Shown piece after piece: positions 46,674 through 55,212 of a DNA stretch of 64,000 bases. Origin of the DNA: Bacteroidia bacterium (GTDB taxonomy: Bacteria; Bacteroidota; Bacteroidia; Bacteroidales; Paludibacteraceae). Numbering within the stretch: the first letter of the stretch is position 1; each line of letters begins with the position of its first letter. Both the position numbers and the translations under genes were made by a program. The stretch covers positions 1 to 64,000 of the forward strand of contig SAAO01000007.1 in NCBI GenBank assembly GCA_009929375.1, given 5' to 3'. Below the pieces are notes generated by a model. That model was not told the origin of the DNA, ran no database searches, and saw nothing but the letters and a program-made list of their open reading frames with translations.

Positions 46674-47558
46674 ATGAATCTTAAATATTTAAAACATAAT
46701 GAGATAGACTTTGAGCTTTGGGATGAAAGGGTTAGATCTTCTATAGGTGGATTTCCATATGCGTACAGTTGGTATCTGAATGTAGTATCACCAAATTGGG
46801 AAGCAATTGTAAGTGAGGACTATGAGTTTTTAATGCCATTACCGGTTAAAAGAAAATATCTGTTCAGATATCTCATTCAGCCGGCTTATACTCAGCAGCT
46901 AGGGGTGTTTTCTAATAAATTTATTTCTAGTGATATATTGATTGACTTCGTAAAAAAAATTCCATTTTTTAGTTATCAAATATCATTTAACGAAAATAAC
47001 AAATTTGCTTTTTGCAATCAGTTGCCTAATTACGTATTGAATTTGCAATTGCCGTATAAATTGCTTTTTGAGGGTTATTCGAAGAATACTGCCCGAAACC
47101 TTCAAAAGGCACGATCTAACAATTTGATAATCGAGTGTTTGCTGAATCTAACAAATACTGTTAAGGATTTTATGTTGCAAAATGCTAATTATCATTACAA
47201 AAATCATTTAAACGAAATTTTTGAATTAATTAAAATTGCGTGTGATTATTCTACAATGGAGATTTGGTGTGTCAGGGATTCTACAGGAGCACTTATCAGC
47301 TCTGCATGTTTTTACCGTACTTCAGGTAGATTGGTGTATGTATTTCCGGTGAATAGTAAAAAATCAAAAATCACTTCAGCAAATTTTTTACTTATCGATA
47401 GTGTTATATCAAAATTCTCGGGTAATGAAATGCTGCTCGATTTCGAAGGTTCCGAAATTGAGGGTGTTGCCCGCTTTTACAAAGGTTTTGGAGCTGTGAA
47501 TCGCCCATATTATGTGATTAAAAAATTCAGACCTGCTTTTTTGGTAGGAAAGATCTAG
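46674..47558 (+). CDS. FemAB/GNAT-like acyltransferase of the polysaccharide cluster
   Basis: 294 residues. The fold looks like the acyltransferase (GNAT/FemAB) group: an N-terminal region with FPYAYSWYL and LMPLPVKRKYLF, the middle YSKNTARNLQKARSNNL (near 138-154) and a C-terminal block FLLIDSVI then DFEGSEIEGVARFYKGFGA (near 260-280), typical of proteins in surface-sugar loci that add acyl or aminoacyl groups. The exact substrate is unknown. It starts 31 bases after the methyltransferase stop and precedes the glycosyltransferase by 12 bases. Confidence 0.72.
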   Translation: MNLKYLKHNEIDFELWDERVRSSIGGFPYAYSWYLNVVSPNWEAIVSEDYEFLMPLPVKRKYLFRYLIQPAYTQQLGVFSNKFISSDILIDFVKKIPFFSYQISFNENNKFAFCNQLPNYVLNLQLPYKLLFEGYSKNTARNLQKARSNNLIIECLLNLTNTVKDFMLQNANYHYKNHLNEIFELIKIACDYSTMEIWCVRDSTGALISSACFYRTSGRLVYVFPVNSKKSKITSANFLLIDSVISKFSGNEMLLDFEGSEIEGVARFYKGFGAVNRPYYVIKKFRPAFLVGKI

Positions 47559-47570
47559 TGTAAAAATGTA

Positions 47571-48692
47571 ATGTCGACAATTTTATTTTATTCTAAAGTA
47601 CATAATTCATTTGATGATAGAACATTTTATCATCATGCAATTGCATTGAAAGAATCCGGACATAAAGTATTTATCTTTTCAGAAATTGAAGATCTTCATT
47701 CTACAGAGATTGGCATTAAAATAATATCCCAAAACATTTCACATTTAAAGCCTGCTAAAAGATATCGTGAAATTAATAAACTATTACTTTTCACAAATCC
47801 GGATATCATTATTTGTGATTATCCAACATCAATAATATTGTTGAAAATATGTTTGTTAGGTAAAAAGAAAAGACTTATTTATGACATAACAGAATGGGTG
47901 CCATCCAAAAAAAACATAAATAAGGTAAAGTTCCCTTTGAATATAGTAAAGTCTGTTATTTTACTTATAATAAACTTATTAGCAGGCATTTTATCAAACA
48001 GATTAATGTTTGGTGAATATCATAAATCACTGATATTTAAATTACATTGGTTTCAAATAAAAAAAACAGTTTCTTATTTTCCAGATTCAAAATATATTAA
48101 TTACAAAAAGACAATTCCCTTAGAAGACTCAATTAAGCTATTTTACAGTGGCTGGTTTAGCATTGAAAAGGGCTTTGACAAGGTCTTATTATTAAGTTCG
48201 AAGCTCGCCGAATTATTACCTGATAAAAGAATTGAACTTGATATTGTTGGTGATTTTAAAACAGAAACTACAAAAACATATTTTCAATCAATGATATCTC
48301 AGCTACCCAATAATGTTCTTGTAACATCGACGGGCTTCCTTAAATTTGGTGATTTCTGCCAGCACATCACTAATGTGGATATATTTCTGGATTTAAGAAA
48401 AAATGACTTTGAAAATACACACTGTTTACCAATAAAGTTATTTTATTATATGGCTTGTGGTCGCCCGGTCATTTACTCCGATTTAAAAGCAATAAAACAC
48501 TTACTAGATATCAATGATTTTGGCTATTATTTTGACGGTAAAAATATCGATAAAATTGCCACTCTCATTGCAAATTATTTTGAAGATAAAGAGTTGTTTG
48601 AAAAGCATTGTTACAATGCACACAGTAAGTTTCACATGCAGTATAATTGGGGTTTAATAAAGTCTGATTTTATCAATTTTATCGTGAAATAA
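47571..48692 (+). CDS. Glycosyltransferase, GT4-like
   Basis: 373 residues, GT-B fold. The acceptor-side N-terminus has FDDRTFYHHAIALKESGHKV; the donor-side half has FYSGWFSIEKGFDKVLLLS (near 195) and the sugar-nucleotide motif YYMACGRPVIYSDLKAIKHL (about 295-314). Two hydrophobic stretches in the middle may be surface helices that touch the membrane. It probably adds a sugar to the growing polyprenyl-linked unit. Its stop is one base before the asparagine-synthase-like gene. Confidence 0.85.
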   Translation: MSTILFYSKVHNSFDDRTFYHHAIALKESGHKVFIFSEIEDLHSTEIGIKIISQNISHLKPAKRYREINKLLLFTNPDIIICDYPTSIILLKICLLGKKKRLIYDITEWVPSKKNINKVKFPLNIVKSVILLIINLLAGILSNRLMFGEYHKSLIFKLHWFQIKKTVSYFPDSKYINYKKTIPLEDSIKLFYSGWFSIEKGFDKVLLLSSKLAELLPDKRIELDIVGDFKTETTKTYFQSMISQLPNNVLVTSTGFLKFGDFCQHITNVDIFLDLRKNDFENTHCLPIKLFYYMACGRPVIYSDLKAIKHLLDINDFGYYFDGKNIDKIATLIANYFEDKELFEKHCYNAHSKFHMQYNWGLIKSDFINFIVK

Positions 48693-48693
48693 T

Positions 48694-50412
48694 ATGCATG
48701 GATTAGTATTTGTTTTATTCAACTCGCTGAAAGAACCAAATATCTCATTTAACTGGAAAACCAAATTCGATTTTCAGGATGATAGGGTTGTTCTTAAGTT
48801 TAAATCTCAATCATATATTGCAGAGAAAATCAGTTCGAAGAAATTTGCTTCAAATTCACTAAATATTGAAAATGAGGATTGTATTATTATTATTGAGGGC
48901 ATAATACTTAATATTAATGAAATTATAACACGGAATAAAATTGATAATATAAGCGAATTTTTTGTCAATATAATTAAAGACAAAAAGCTTATTAATCAAT
49001 TGAAAGGAAACTTTTGTGGAGTAGTTTATGACAAAAAAAGTAAAACATGTATTGCATTCAACAATCAAGCTGCTACAAAGAAAATTTACTTTTACAATTC
49101 ACTTGATTATGTGGTAGTATCAACTGATTTATTTACAATGTCAAACACTCTTAAGCATTTAGGAGTACAAAGAACGCCCGATATTGAAGCTGCATATTAT
49201 CTTCTTAGTAGTGGATTTATGCACGACAATAAAACATTATTGAACGAGGTAAAGCAAATACGTGCAGGGGAAATAATCGAATTTCAAAAAAAAATCGAAA
49301 TGAAGGCATCTTATTATTTTCATCTTGACGATATTAACGAAAACAATGATACGAAAGATCAGATAATTGAAAAACTTGACTCATACTTCTCTAAAGCACT
49401 TGATTATGGTTTTAAGTTTGATAATGAGTTGAAATTAGATTCACTTGTCACATTGAGTGGTGGTTTAGATTCAAGACTTGTATCTCTTTATGCTTTCAAA
49501 AAGGGATATAGAAATCAACAAATAATTAATTTTTCAGAATTTGGGTATGCCGATCAGAAAATTGCTGCAAAAATTGCTTCTGATTATGGATTGAAAATTA
49601 ACTATTGTAGGCTTAGTCCTGATTGTTTGAACTTTATCGACGAAACAGTTAGTGTGAATGATGGACTTACACATTATCTTGGTTCTGCTTTATTATTAAG
49701 TGTAGTTCCAAAAATTGAAATTATAAATTCAGGTTTATTACATACCGGTGTGTTGGGTGATGCAATTTTAGGAAGCTATTTAAAGAGTATTGAGCCACAA
49801 AAGGCAGCGCTGCATGACGGTAATTATTCTCCTTATATTCCGGATAGTGCAGTAGAATTAATCAAACACTCAATAAATAAATATGATAACGAGGAAAAGT
49901 ACAAATTTTATAATAGAGGTTTCAATGGTATAAACAATGGAATTCTATATTACGATTTGATCACTGAGTCATATTCACCATTTCTCGATTTCGATTTTAT
50001 GAGCTATGCGCTATCGATTCCTAGAAAATTCCGATACCAGGAAAGAATTTATATTGATTGGATGCAAAAAAAACACCCTGATGTGTGTAATTATATCTGG
50101 GAAAATATTGGGGGAAAGCCCACTAATAACCAATGTATTAGAAAGTTATATCGCTACAAGCGAGCAGTAATTAAACGTTTGCCTGTCAAGTCGATGTGGA
50201 AAAATAATATGGCACCTGAGCAGCTTTGGTATAATAAATCACAGAATGAAAGAGATTTTATGAATAAATACTTTTTACAACACATTGATATGATAGACTT
50301 TGATAATAAATTAAAAGCAGATTTGCAAAAAGTGTTTGGTCAAAATGGAATAAATGAAAAATCTCAGGCACTTACTTATTTATCTGCATATAAATTACTT
50401 TTTCTGGATTGA
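48694..50412 (+). CDS. Asparagine-synthase-like protein lacking the glutaminase cysteine
   Basis: 572 residues. The N-terminal part (about 1-200) resembles the Ntn glutaminase fold (GNFCGVVYDKK near 108) but begins Met-His-Gly instead of Met-Cys-Gly, so the nucleophilic Cys is missing and glutamine hydrolysis should be lost. The synthetase part has the PP-loop SGGLDSR (about 254-260), so ATP-dependent adenylation should remain, with ammonia as the likely nitrogen source or another reaction. Such proteins are common in surface-polysaccharide loci, where they may amidate sugar carboxyls or aminoacids. Part of the AT-rich section of the cluster; ends two bases before the flippase start. Confidence 0.85.
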   Translation: MHGLVFVLFNSLKEPNISFNWKTKFDFQDDRVVLKFKSQSYIAEKISSKKFASNSLNIENEDCIIIIEGIILNINEIITRNKIDNISEFFVNIIKDKKLINQLKGNFCGVVYDKKSKTCIAFNNQAATKKIYFYNSLDYVVVSTDLFTMSNTLKHLGVQRTPDIEAAYYLLSSGFMHDNKTLLNEVKQIRAGEIIEFQKKIEMKASYYFHLDDINENNDTKDQIIEKLDSYFSKALDYGFKFDNELKLDSLVTLSGGLDSRLVSLYAFKKGYRNQQIINFSEFGYADQKIAAKIASDYGLKINYCRLSPDCLNFIDETVSVNDGLTHYLGSALLLSVVPKIEIINSGLLHTGVLGDAILGSYLKSIEPQKAALHDGNYSPYIPDSAVELIKHSINKYDNEEKYKFYNRGFNGINNGILYYDLITESYSPFLDFDFMSYALSIPRKFRYQERIYIDWMQKKHPDVCNYIWENIGGKPTNNQCIRKLYRYKRAVIKRLPVKSMWKNNMAPEQLWYNKSQNERDFMNKYFLQHIDMIDFDNKLKADLQKVFGQNGINEKSQALTYLSAYKLLFLD

Positions 50413-50414
50413 TA

Positions 50415-51668
50415 ATGTACAATTTATTCAAAACACAACTATCTAATCTAACCTCACGTGGCTTTTTCCATCTCCTTTCGGCCAATGTGCTGATTCAGGC
50501 GGTGGCATTTGCTTCTCAGCTTTTTGTAGCAGGAATTTTGTCGCCGGATGATGTAGGGCGCATAAAGGTTATTATGACTTTTCTCTCGGTTTTTTCAGTT
50601 GTAGGAAGTATGGGTTTTAATGGTTCCACATTAAAGTTATGCTCTGAAAATCGCACACAAGCCGAAGTGCGTCAGATATTTAGTGCGGGTGTTTTTTTTA
50701 CTGTAATCTCAACCATTGCATTTTATTTACTGGCAATTATACTGAACTCATTCGAACTTTTTTCGTCTGATAAAATGATTCAATGGCTGATTCCGATGGG
50801 ATTATTTCCATTGATTACAAACTCCGTTTTTATGGTTTTAGTGGCATATTTTCAGGCGATTAAAGAAATTAAAATCATGTCGCGTATCACTATTATCAAT
50901 AAACTTATTTCAATTGCTGCAATTGTATTGTTGACCTGGCTATTAGGCATAAAAGGTTATTACATAGCATATAATATTAGTTTTATAATAATGCTCATTG
51001 TCGGAATGCGCTTGTTAAAATCTGATTTTAGCTTTCAAAAAAATGAGTTGAGAGCAAACTTGCGAACACATCTGACGTATTCAAAACCTTCATTACTGGC
51101 AAATTTAATGAGCGAAATATCTGCATATGCCGATATTTTTGTAATAAATTATTTGCTTAGCGATATGCATGAGATTGGTTATTATAGTTTTGCACTGACA
51201 CTTACAGTCGCTTTGCGCATTTTTCCGGCTACTGTACAACAAATGGCAACACCATATTTTTCAGGTTTTTCGGCCGACAAAGATCAGTTTAAAACCATTT
51301 TCAAAAAATATAATCGTCAGCTGTATATGGTTGTTTTCATTACATTAGCTTTAGCTTTACTTGCAGGTCCTTTTTTGATTAAAACTATATTTTCAGGAAA
51401 ATATGACGCAGCCATTCCTTATTTTATGTTTTTGTGTATTGGTTGGAGTATTCGTTTGATGACACAATTGCAAAGTGCAGCTATTTTTGGACTTGGAAAA
51501 TTGCATTACAATGCGTGGATTAGTCTTATTTCATTGATATTTAATGTGATTCTGTATGTTATTTTTGTCCGTAATTTTGGAGCTATAGGAGTCGCTTGGG
51601 CAAGTATACCGGCCGGAGTGGTTATTTTGGTCACTTCAAGGATTTTTATGAACAGAGCGCTAAGGTGA
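50415..51668 (+). CDS. Oligosaccharide flippase (Wzx/MATE-like)
   Basis: 417 residues from the ATG at 50415; a TTG at 50409 overlapping the previous stop is less likely. About 12 membrane helices, typical of lipid-linked oligosaccharide flippases; the start SRGFFHLLSANVLIQAVAF and the end GAIGVAWASIPAGVVILVTS fit the PST/Wzx group. It would move the finished unit across the inner membrane. The composition changes sharply at its start: 50461-50520 has 31 G/C of 60, against 10 of 60 at 48901-48960. No Wzy polymerase is in the window. Confidence 0.88.
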   Translation: MYNLFKTQLSNLTSRGFFHLLSANVLIQAVAFASQLFVAGILSPDDVGRIKVIMTFLSVFSVVGSMGFNGSTLKLCSENRTQAEVRQIFSAGVFFTVISTIAFYLLAIILNSFELFSSDKMIQWLIPMGLFPLITNSVFMVLVAYFQAIKEIKIMSRITIINKLISIAAIVLLTWLLGIKGYYIAYNISFIIMLIVGMRLLKSDFSFQKNELRANLRTHLTYSKPSLLANLMSEISAYADIFVINYLLSDMHEIGYYSFALTLTVALRIFPATVQQMATPYFSGFSADKDQFKTIFKKYNRQLYMVVFITLALALLAGPFLIKTIFSGKYDAAIPYFMFLCIGWSIRLMTQLQSAAIFGLGKLHYNAWISLISLIFNVILYVIFVRNFGAIGVAWASIPAGVVILVTSRIFMNRALR

Positions 51669-51730
51669 CATTGACGAATTGAACATAGTGAGTATTTATT
51701 TGTTCAGTTAGGGCAAACTAAATTTTTGAT

Positions 51731-51738
51731 TAATTTTG
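51731..51738 (+). promoter_or_regulatory. -7 element of the ZIP transporter gene
   Basis: TAATTTTG, 43 bases before the start. Confidence 0.6.
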
Positions 51739-51781
51739 CAAGCTCAAAAAAGAATTTCTTCAATTTAAAACCATATTCTAA

Positions 51782-52546
51782 ATGGAAAATTTGTTATATA
51801 CCATTATTGCCCTGCTTGCTGCCAGTGTGGGAAGTGTCACTTTAAGCGGTTCATTGTTGCTCTTAAACAACAAATGGCTTGATAAAGTATCATCGTATCT
51901 GCTTTATCTGGCCGGAGGTACCCTCTTAGGTTCAGCTATGCTGGGACTTATTCCCGAAGCTACTGAGGCGCTTTGTGTACATGATGTGGCTATGTGGGTG
52001 CTTATTGGATTGGTTCTATTCTTCGTTCTTGAAAAAATAATTCTTTGGCGTACATGTCACAATAAAGAGTGTGAGCGACAAAATCATGCTGCTGCACCTA
52101 TGATTATTATTGGCGATGCTTTCCACAATGCAATTGATGGTGTGGTGATTGCGGCTTCTTTTCTCACTTCAGTGGAGCTTGGTATTTTTGTGACTATTTC
52201 GGTGCTTTTGCATGAAATTCCTCAGGAGTTGGGTGATTTCGGAATTCTGCTAAAAAGCGGTTATTCACGTAAAAAAGCGCTGTTATTCAATCTTCTTTCG
52301 GGAAGCAGTGCGCTGGTTTCAGGTGTTTTAGCATATTTTCTGCTCGATTATATGCAGGCTATTATTCCATATACTATTGCCATTGCAGCTGCGAGCTTCC
52401 TGTATGTGTCGCTGGCCGATCTGATTCCCGAAATGCATAAAGAGACAAAACCGCGTGAATCGTTGATTCAGATTTTTTTGATACTTGTTGGTATAGCGCT
52501 CATTTGGTTATCATTGTCGGGACATTCGCACGGACATGCGCATTAA
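51782..52546 (+). CDS. ZIP-family divalent metal transporter
   Basis: 254 residues, eight membrane helices. The ZIP transport motif is intact: HNAIDGVVIAASF (about 115-127, helix IV) and HEIPQELGDFGIL (about 144-156, helix V), plus the helix SGSSALVSGVLAY. The C-terminus SGHSHGHAH is a histidine metal-binding tail, and the helix III-IV loop has HNKECERQNH. Probably imports zinc or related metals. It has its own promoter. Confidence 0.93.
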   Translation: MENLLYTIIALLAASVGSVTLSGSLLLLNNKWLDKVSSYLLYLAGGTLLGSAMLGLIPEATEALCVHDVAMWVLIGLVLFFVLEKIILWRTCHNKECERQNHAAAPMIIIGDAFHNAIDGVVIAASFLTSVELGIFVTISVLLHEIPQELGDFGILLKSGYSRKKALLFNLLSGSSALVSGVLAYFLLDYMQAIIPYTIAIAAASFLYVSLADLIPEMHKETKPRESLIQIFLILVGIALIWLSLSGHSHGHAH

Positions 52547-52554
52547 TTTGAAAA
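52547..52554 (+). repeat. Single TTTGAAAA unit directly after the ZIP stop
   Basis: One copy of the 8-base unit seen after proS and ruvX, immediately after the stop codon. Confidence 0.5.
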
Positions 52555-52621
52555 TTGGATAATTCATATTTTGAATTATCATTAGATTCTGAATTTGTAA
52601 ACAGTACAATATATGATGTAA

Positions 52622-52657
52622 AGCCGGAGTTAAAATTTTGACTCCGGCCTTATTTTT
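52622..52657 (+). terminator. Intrinsic terminator after the ZIP gene
   Basis: Perfect arms GCCGGAGT (52623-52630) and ACTCCGGC (52641-52648), then a T run. It overlaps the ruvX promoter. Confidence 0.85.
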
Positions 52658-52667
52658 TGTATCTTTG
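52637..52667 (+). promoter_or_regulatory. Promoter of ruvX
   Basis: A -33 TTTG (52637-52640) and a -7 TATCTTTG (52660-52667) with a 19-base spacer. The -33 box lies in the terminator loop. ATG 18 bases downstream. Confidence 0.75.
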
Positions 52668-52685
52668 CAGCCTGAAAATGAAGTT

Positions 52686-53108
52686 ATGGGACGAATACTT
52701 GCGATAGATTACGGACAAAAACGAGTGGGCCTGGCAGTGACTGATCCACTTCAGATTTCGGCCAATGGTCTTGATACTGTGGGTGTTCACGAAGTTTATA
52801 CTTATCTTGAAAAATATCTGGCTAAAGAGAAAGTCGATCTCTTTGTTGTAGGTTTGCCCAAACAAATGAACGGACTCGAGTCGGACTCAATGCAATACAT
52901 TCGACCTTTTGTAACGGGATTGCAACGAAAATTTCCGGATATTGAACTTGTTTATGTCGATGAGCGTTTTACATCCGCTCTGGCGCATCAAACTATGCGC
53001 GATGCCGGATTGAAGAAAAAAGACCGTCAGAATAAACCGCTCGTAGATAAAATTGCCGCTACAATTATTCTGCAATCATATCTCGAAAGTCGAAGCGGGC
53101 TAAGATAA
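52686..53108 (+). CDS. ruvX: Holliday junction resolvase-like RuvX (YqgF)
   Basis: 140 residues from the ATG at 52686. A longer in-frame start at 52638 (TTG) is rejected because it lies in the terminator and upstream of the -7 element. RNase H-like motifs: ILAIDYGQKRVGLAVTD (about 4-20), VVGLPKQMNG (near 56), DERFTSALA (near 97) and the C-terminal DKIAATIILQSYLE. It also processes pre-16S rRNA in other bacteria. Confidence 0.94.
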   Translation: MGRILAIDYGQKRVGLAVTDPLQISANGLDTVGVHEVYTYLEKYLAKEKVDLFVVGLPKQMNGLESDSMQYIRPFVTGLQRKFPDIELVYVDERFTSALAHQTMRDAGLKKKDRQNKPLVDKIAATIILQSYLESRSGLR

Positions 53109-53110
53109 GA

Positions 53111-53134
53111 TTTGAAAATTTGAGGATTTGAAGA
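53111..53134 (+). repeat. 8-base tandem repeat just after the ruvX stop
   Basis: Units TTTGAAAA, TTTGAGGA, TTTGAAGA, beginning three bases after the stop codon, as after proS. Confidence 0.7.
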
Positions 53135-53140
53135 TTCAGT

Positions 53141-53167
53141 GCTTTCTGATTTTCAGAGGGCTTTTTT
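53141..53167 (+). terminator. Weak intrinsic terminator after ruvX
   Basis: Arms GCTTTCTG (53141-53148) and CAGAGGGC (53154-53161) using two G-U pairs, then six T. Confidence 0.6.
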
Positions 53168-53223
53168 GATAAAAACACATATAATAAATTACACTTTCTA
53201 ATTGAAAATTTCTGATTAAAATA

Positions 53224-53775
53224 ATGATACTTCCTATTTACACTTACGGAACAGCCGTATTAAGAAAAGTGGCTGAACCAATTGACAAAGATTACCCCGG
53301 GCTCAAAGAACTTATCAGCAATATGTATGAAACCATGTATCATGCTGAAGGTGTGGGTCTTGCAGCTCCGCAAATTGGCAAAGCAATTCGTCTGTTGGTT
53401 ATTGATTTAGCTCCTTTTAAAGAGGATGATCCGGAGCTTGGCAGTTTTAAAATTACGATGATTAACCCGCAAATGCTTGAATTTGGCGATTCAAAAGTAT
53501 CTGGTGAAGAAGGCTGTTTAAGTATTCCGGGTATTTACGAAACGGTGATGCGTTCTGAAAAAATCAAAATTAAATATCTTGATGAGGATTTTAATGAGCA
53601 TATCGCTGAGTTTGATGGCTACAAAGCACGTGTTGTTCAGCATGAATACGATCATCTGGAAGGCAATCTTTTTACGGATAAAGTTTCGCCTATCCGTCGT
53701 CAGCTTCTGAAATCGAAACTTACCAATATCGTAAAAGGTAAAGCCAGTGCAAGATATAAAGTAAAGACAGCTTAA
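53224..53775 (+). CDS. def: Peptide deformylase
   Basis: 183 residues. All three deformylase motifs are intact: GVGLAAPQIG (about 43-52), EEGCLSIPG (near 100, with the metal-binding Cys) and the HEYDH form of HExxH (near 140). Removes formyl from nascent proteins; iron or zinc enzyme. Converges on folC 12 bases apart, and a shared hairpin covers both ends. Confidence 0.97.
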   Translation: MILPIYTYGTAVLRKVAEPIDKDYPGLKELISNMYETMYHAEGVGLAAPQIGKAIRLLVIDLAPFKEDDPELGSFKITMINPQMLEFGDSKVSGEEGCLSIPGIYETVMRSEKIKIKYLDEDFNEHIAEFDGYKARVVQHEYDHLEGNLFTDKVSPIRRQLLKSKLTNIVKGKASARYKVKTA

Positions 53776-53790
53776 ATCGTCTTTACTTTA
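53761..53790. terminator. Shared hairpin between def and folC
   Basis: Arms GTAAAGAC (53761-53768) and GTCTTTAC (53779-53786); the def stop lies in the loop and the folC stop just beyond. The T tract is short, so its strength is uncertain. Confidence 0.5.
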
Positions 53791-55077
53791 TTGCTCAAAT
53801 AAAGGAATCGCTTCGCCTACAACAAAATTACTGCCTCCGATAAAGATTAAATCTTCGGGGGCAGCTTCGTTTATAGCAGCTTTAACTGATTCTTTTACTG
53901 AATTATGGTATGCTCCGTTTAAACCAACACTTAATGCTTTTTCAGCAAGTTTATCAGCTTCCATTGCACGTTGAACATTTGCCTGCGTGAAATAATATTT
54001 GGCATTTGCAGGTAATAATTTCAGAATTTTGGATATATCCTTGTCATTGGCAAACCCAATAACAATGCGTAAAGTTTCGAAATTTTGTTGCTGAAGTTGC
54101 TCACAAACAAAAGCGATTCCGGCTTCGTTATGTCCGGTGTCGGTAATTACTTTAGGCTTAGATTGTAAGGTTTGCCAGCGTCCCTGAAGTCCTGTAAGGG
54201 TACACACATTTTCAAGTCCGTGCAATATTTTCTTATTATCAATTGTAAAATCGTTTGAATAATTCGCACGAAAAACTTCTAATGATTTCAACACGGTGCT
54301 CAGATTTCGCAACTGATATTTACCTGAAAGATCTGAAACTATTTTCCCAATTGAAGATTCAATCACAAATTTTTGATTTTCAATATAATATTTATCAAAA
54401 GTTTCTTCGGCAAAATAAATCGGAGCATTTTTCTCAGAAGCAGTTTTTTCGAATACAGGTTTTGTTTCGGGCAACCACTCTCCTACTATAACCGGAATTC
54501 CGGTTTTGATAATTCCTGCTTTTTCAAATGCAATTTTCTCCAGGGTGTCGCCCAGAAAAGCCACATGATCAAAACTGATATTGGTAATAACTGATAATAA
54601 AGGTATTACAATGTTTGTACTATCAAGTCTACCGCCCAATCCGGTTTCGATAATTGCAATATCAACCTGCTTGTCAGCAAAATAACAAAATGCCATTGCC
54701 ATTGTGGCTTCAAAAAAAGATGGCTGAATTTCATCAAAAACTGATTGATGTTTCTTTACAAATTCAATTACATAGTTTTGCGCAATCATTTGTCCATCAA
54801 CACGAATGCGTTCGCCGAAATCAACCAAATGGGGCGATGTGTAAAGCCCTGTTTTATAGCCGGCCGACTGAAATACAGCCGAAAGCATATTCGATACTGA
54901 ACCTTTTCCGTTTGTACCGGCTATATGAATGCATTTGAATTTTTGCTGAGGATTATCAAAAGCATTCAGTAGTTTTATCGTATTGTCGAGTCCTGGCTTG
55001 TAGGCAGCACCTCCAATATGGTGAAAAACTGGAAGTCTGTCATAAAGGTATTGTAGTGCTTCGGAATATGTGTTCAT
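53788..55077 (-). CDS. folC: Folylpolyglutamate synthase / dihydrofolate synthase
   Basis: About 429 residues from the ATG at 55077 (MNTYSEALQYLYDRLPVF); an in-frame ATG at 55113 adds 12 residues and is less likely. Mur-ligase-like: P-loop IHIAGTNGKGSVSNML (near 45-60), ETGLGGRLDSTN (near 145), ITNISFDHVAFLGDTL and TDTGHNEAG (near 305). Adds glutamate to dihydropteroate and folates. No promoter could be fixed. Confidence 0.94.
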   Translation of the reverse strand: MNTYSEALQYLYDRLPVFHHIGGAAYKPGLDNTIKLLNAFDNPQQKFKCIHIAGTNGKGSVSNMLSAVFQSAGYKTGLYTSPHLVDFGERIRVDGQMIAQNYVIEFVKKHQSVFDEIQPSFFEATMAMAFCYFADKQVDIAIIETGLGGRLDSTNIVIPLLSVITNISFDHVAFLGDTLEKIAFEKAGIIKTGIPVIVGEWLPETKPVFEKTASEKNAPIYFAEETFDKYYIENQKFVIESSIGKIVSDLSGKYQLRNLSTVLKSLEVFRANYSNDFTIDNKKILHGLENVCTLTGLQGRWQTLQSKPKVITDTGHNEAGIAFVCEQLQQQNFETLRIVIGFANDKDISKILKLLPANAKYYFTQANVQRAMEADKLAEKALSVGLNGAYHNSVKESVKAAINEAAPEDLIFIGGSNFVVGEAIPLFEQ

Positions 55078-55154
55078 TTTGCTGAATTTTGTGACTTTGC
55101 TAATGCATTTCAATTACATTTCAATAAAAAAGCAATAGATTGCTGCATTTTTAA

Positions 55155-55162
55155 TAACTTTG
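55155..55162 (+). promoter_or_regulatory. -7 element of tilS
   Basis: TAACTTTG, 50 bases before the tilS start. Confidence 0.6.
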
Positions 55163-55212
55163 CGGGTAATGATATTTCAGGAACAAAGATAATTGAAAAT
55201 CGGCTCAAAAAC

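Noticed and set aside
52638-52685. TTG start giving RuvX 16 extra residues
   Set aside because: The segment overlaps a terminator and the -7 box; the family start is the ATG at 52686.
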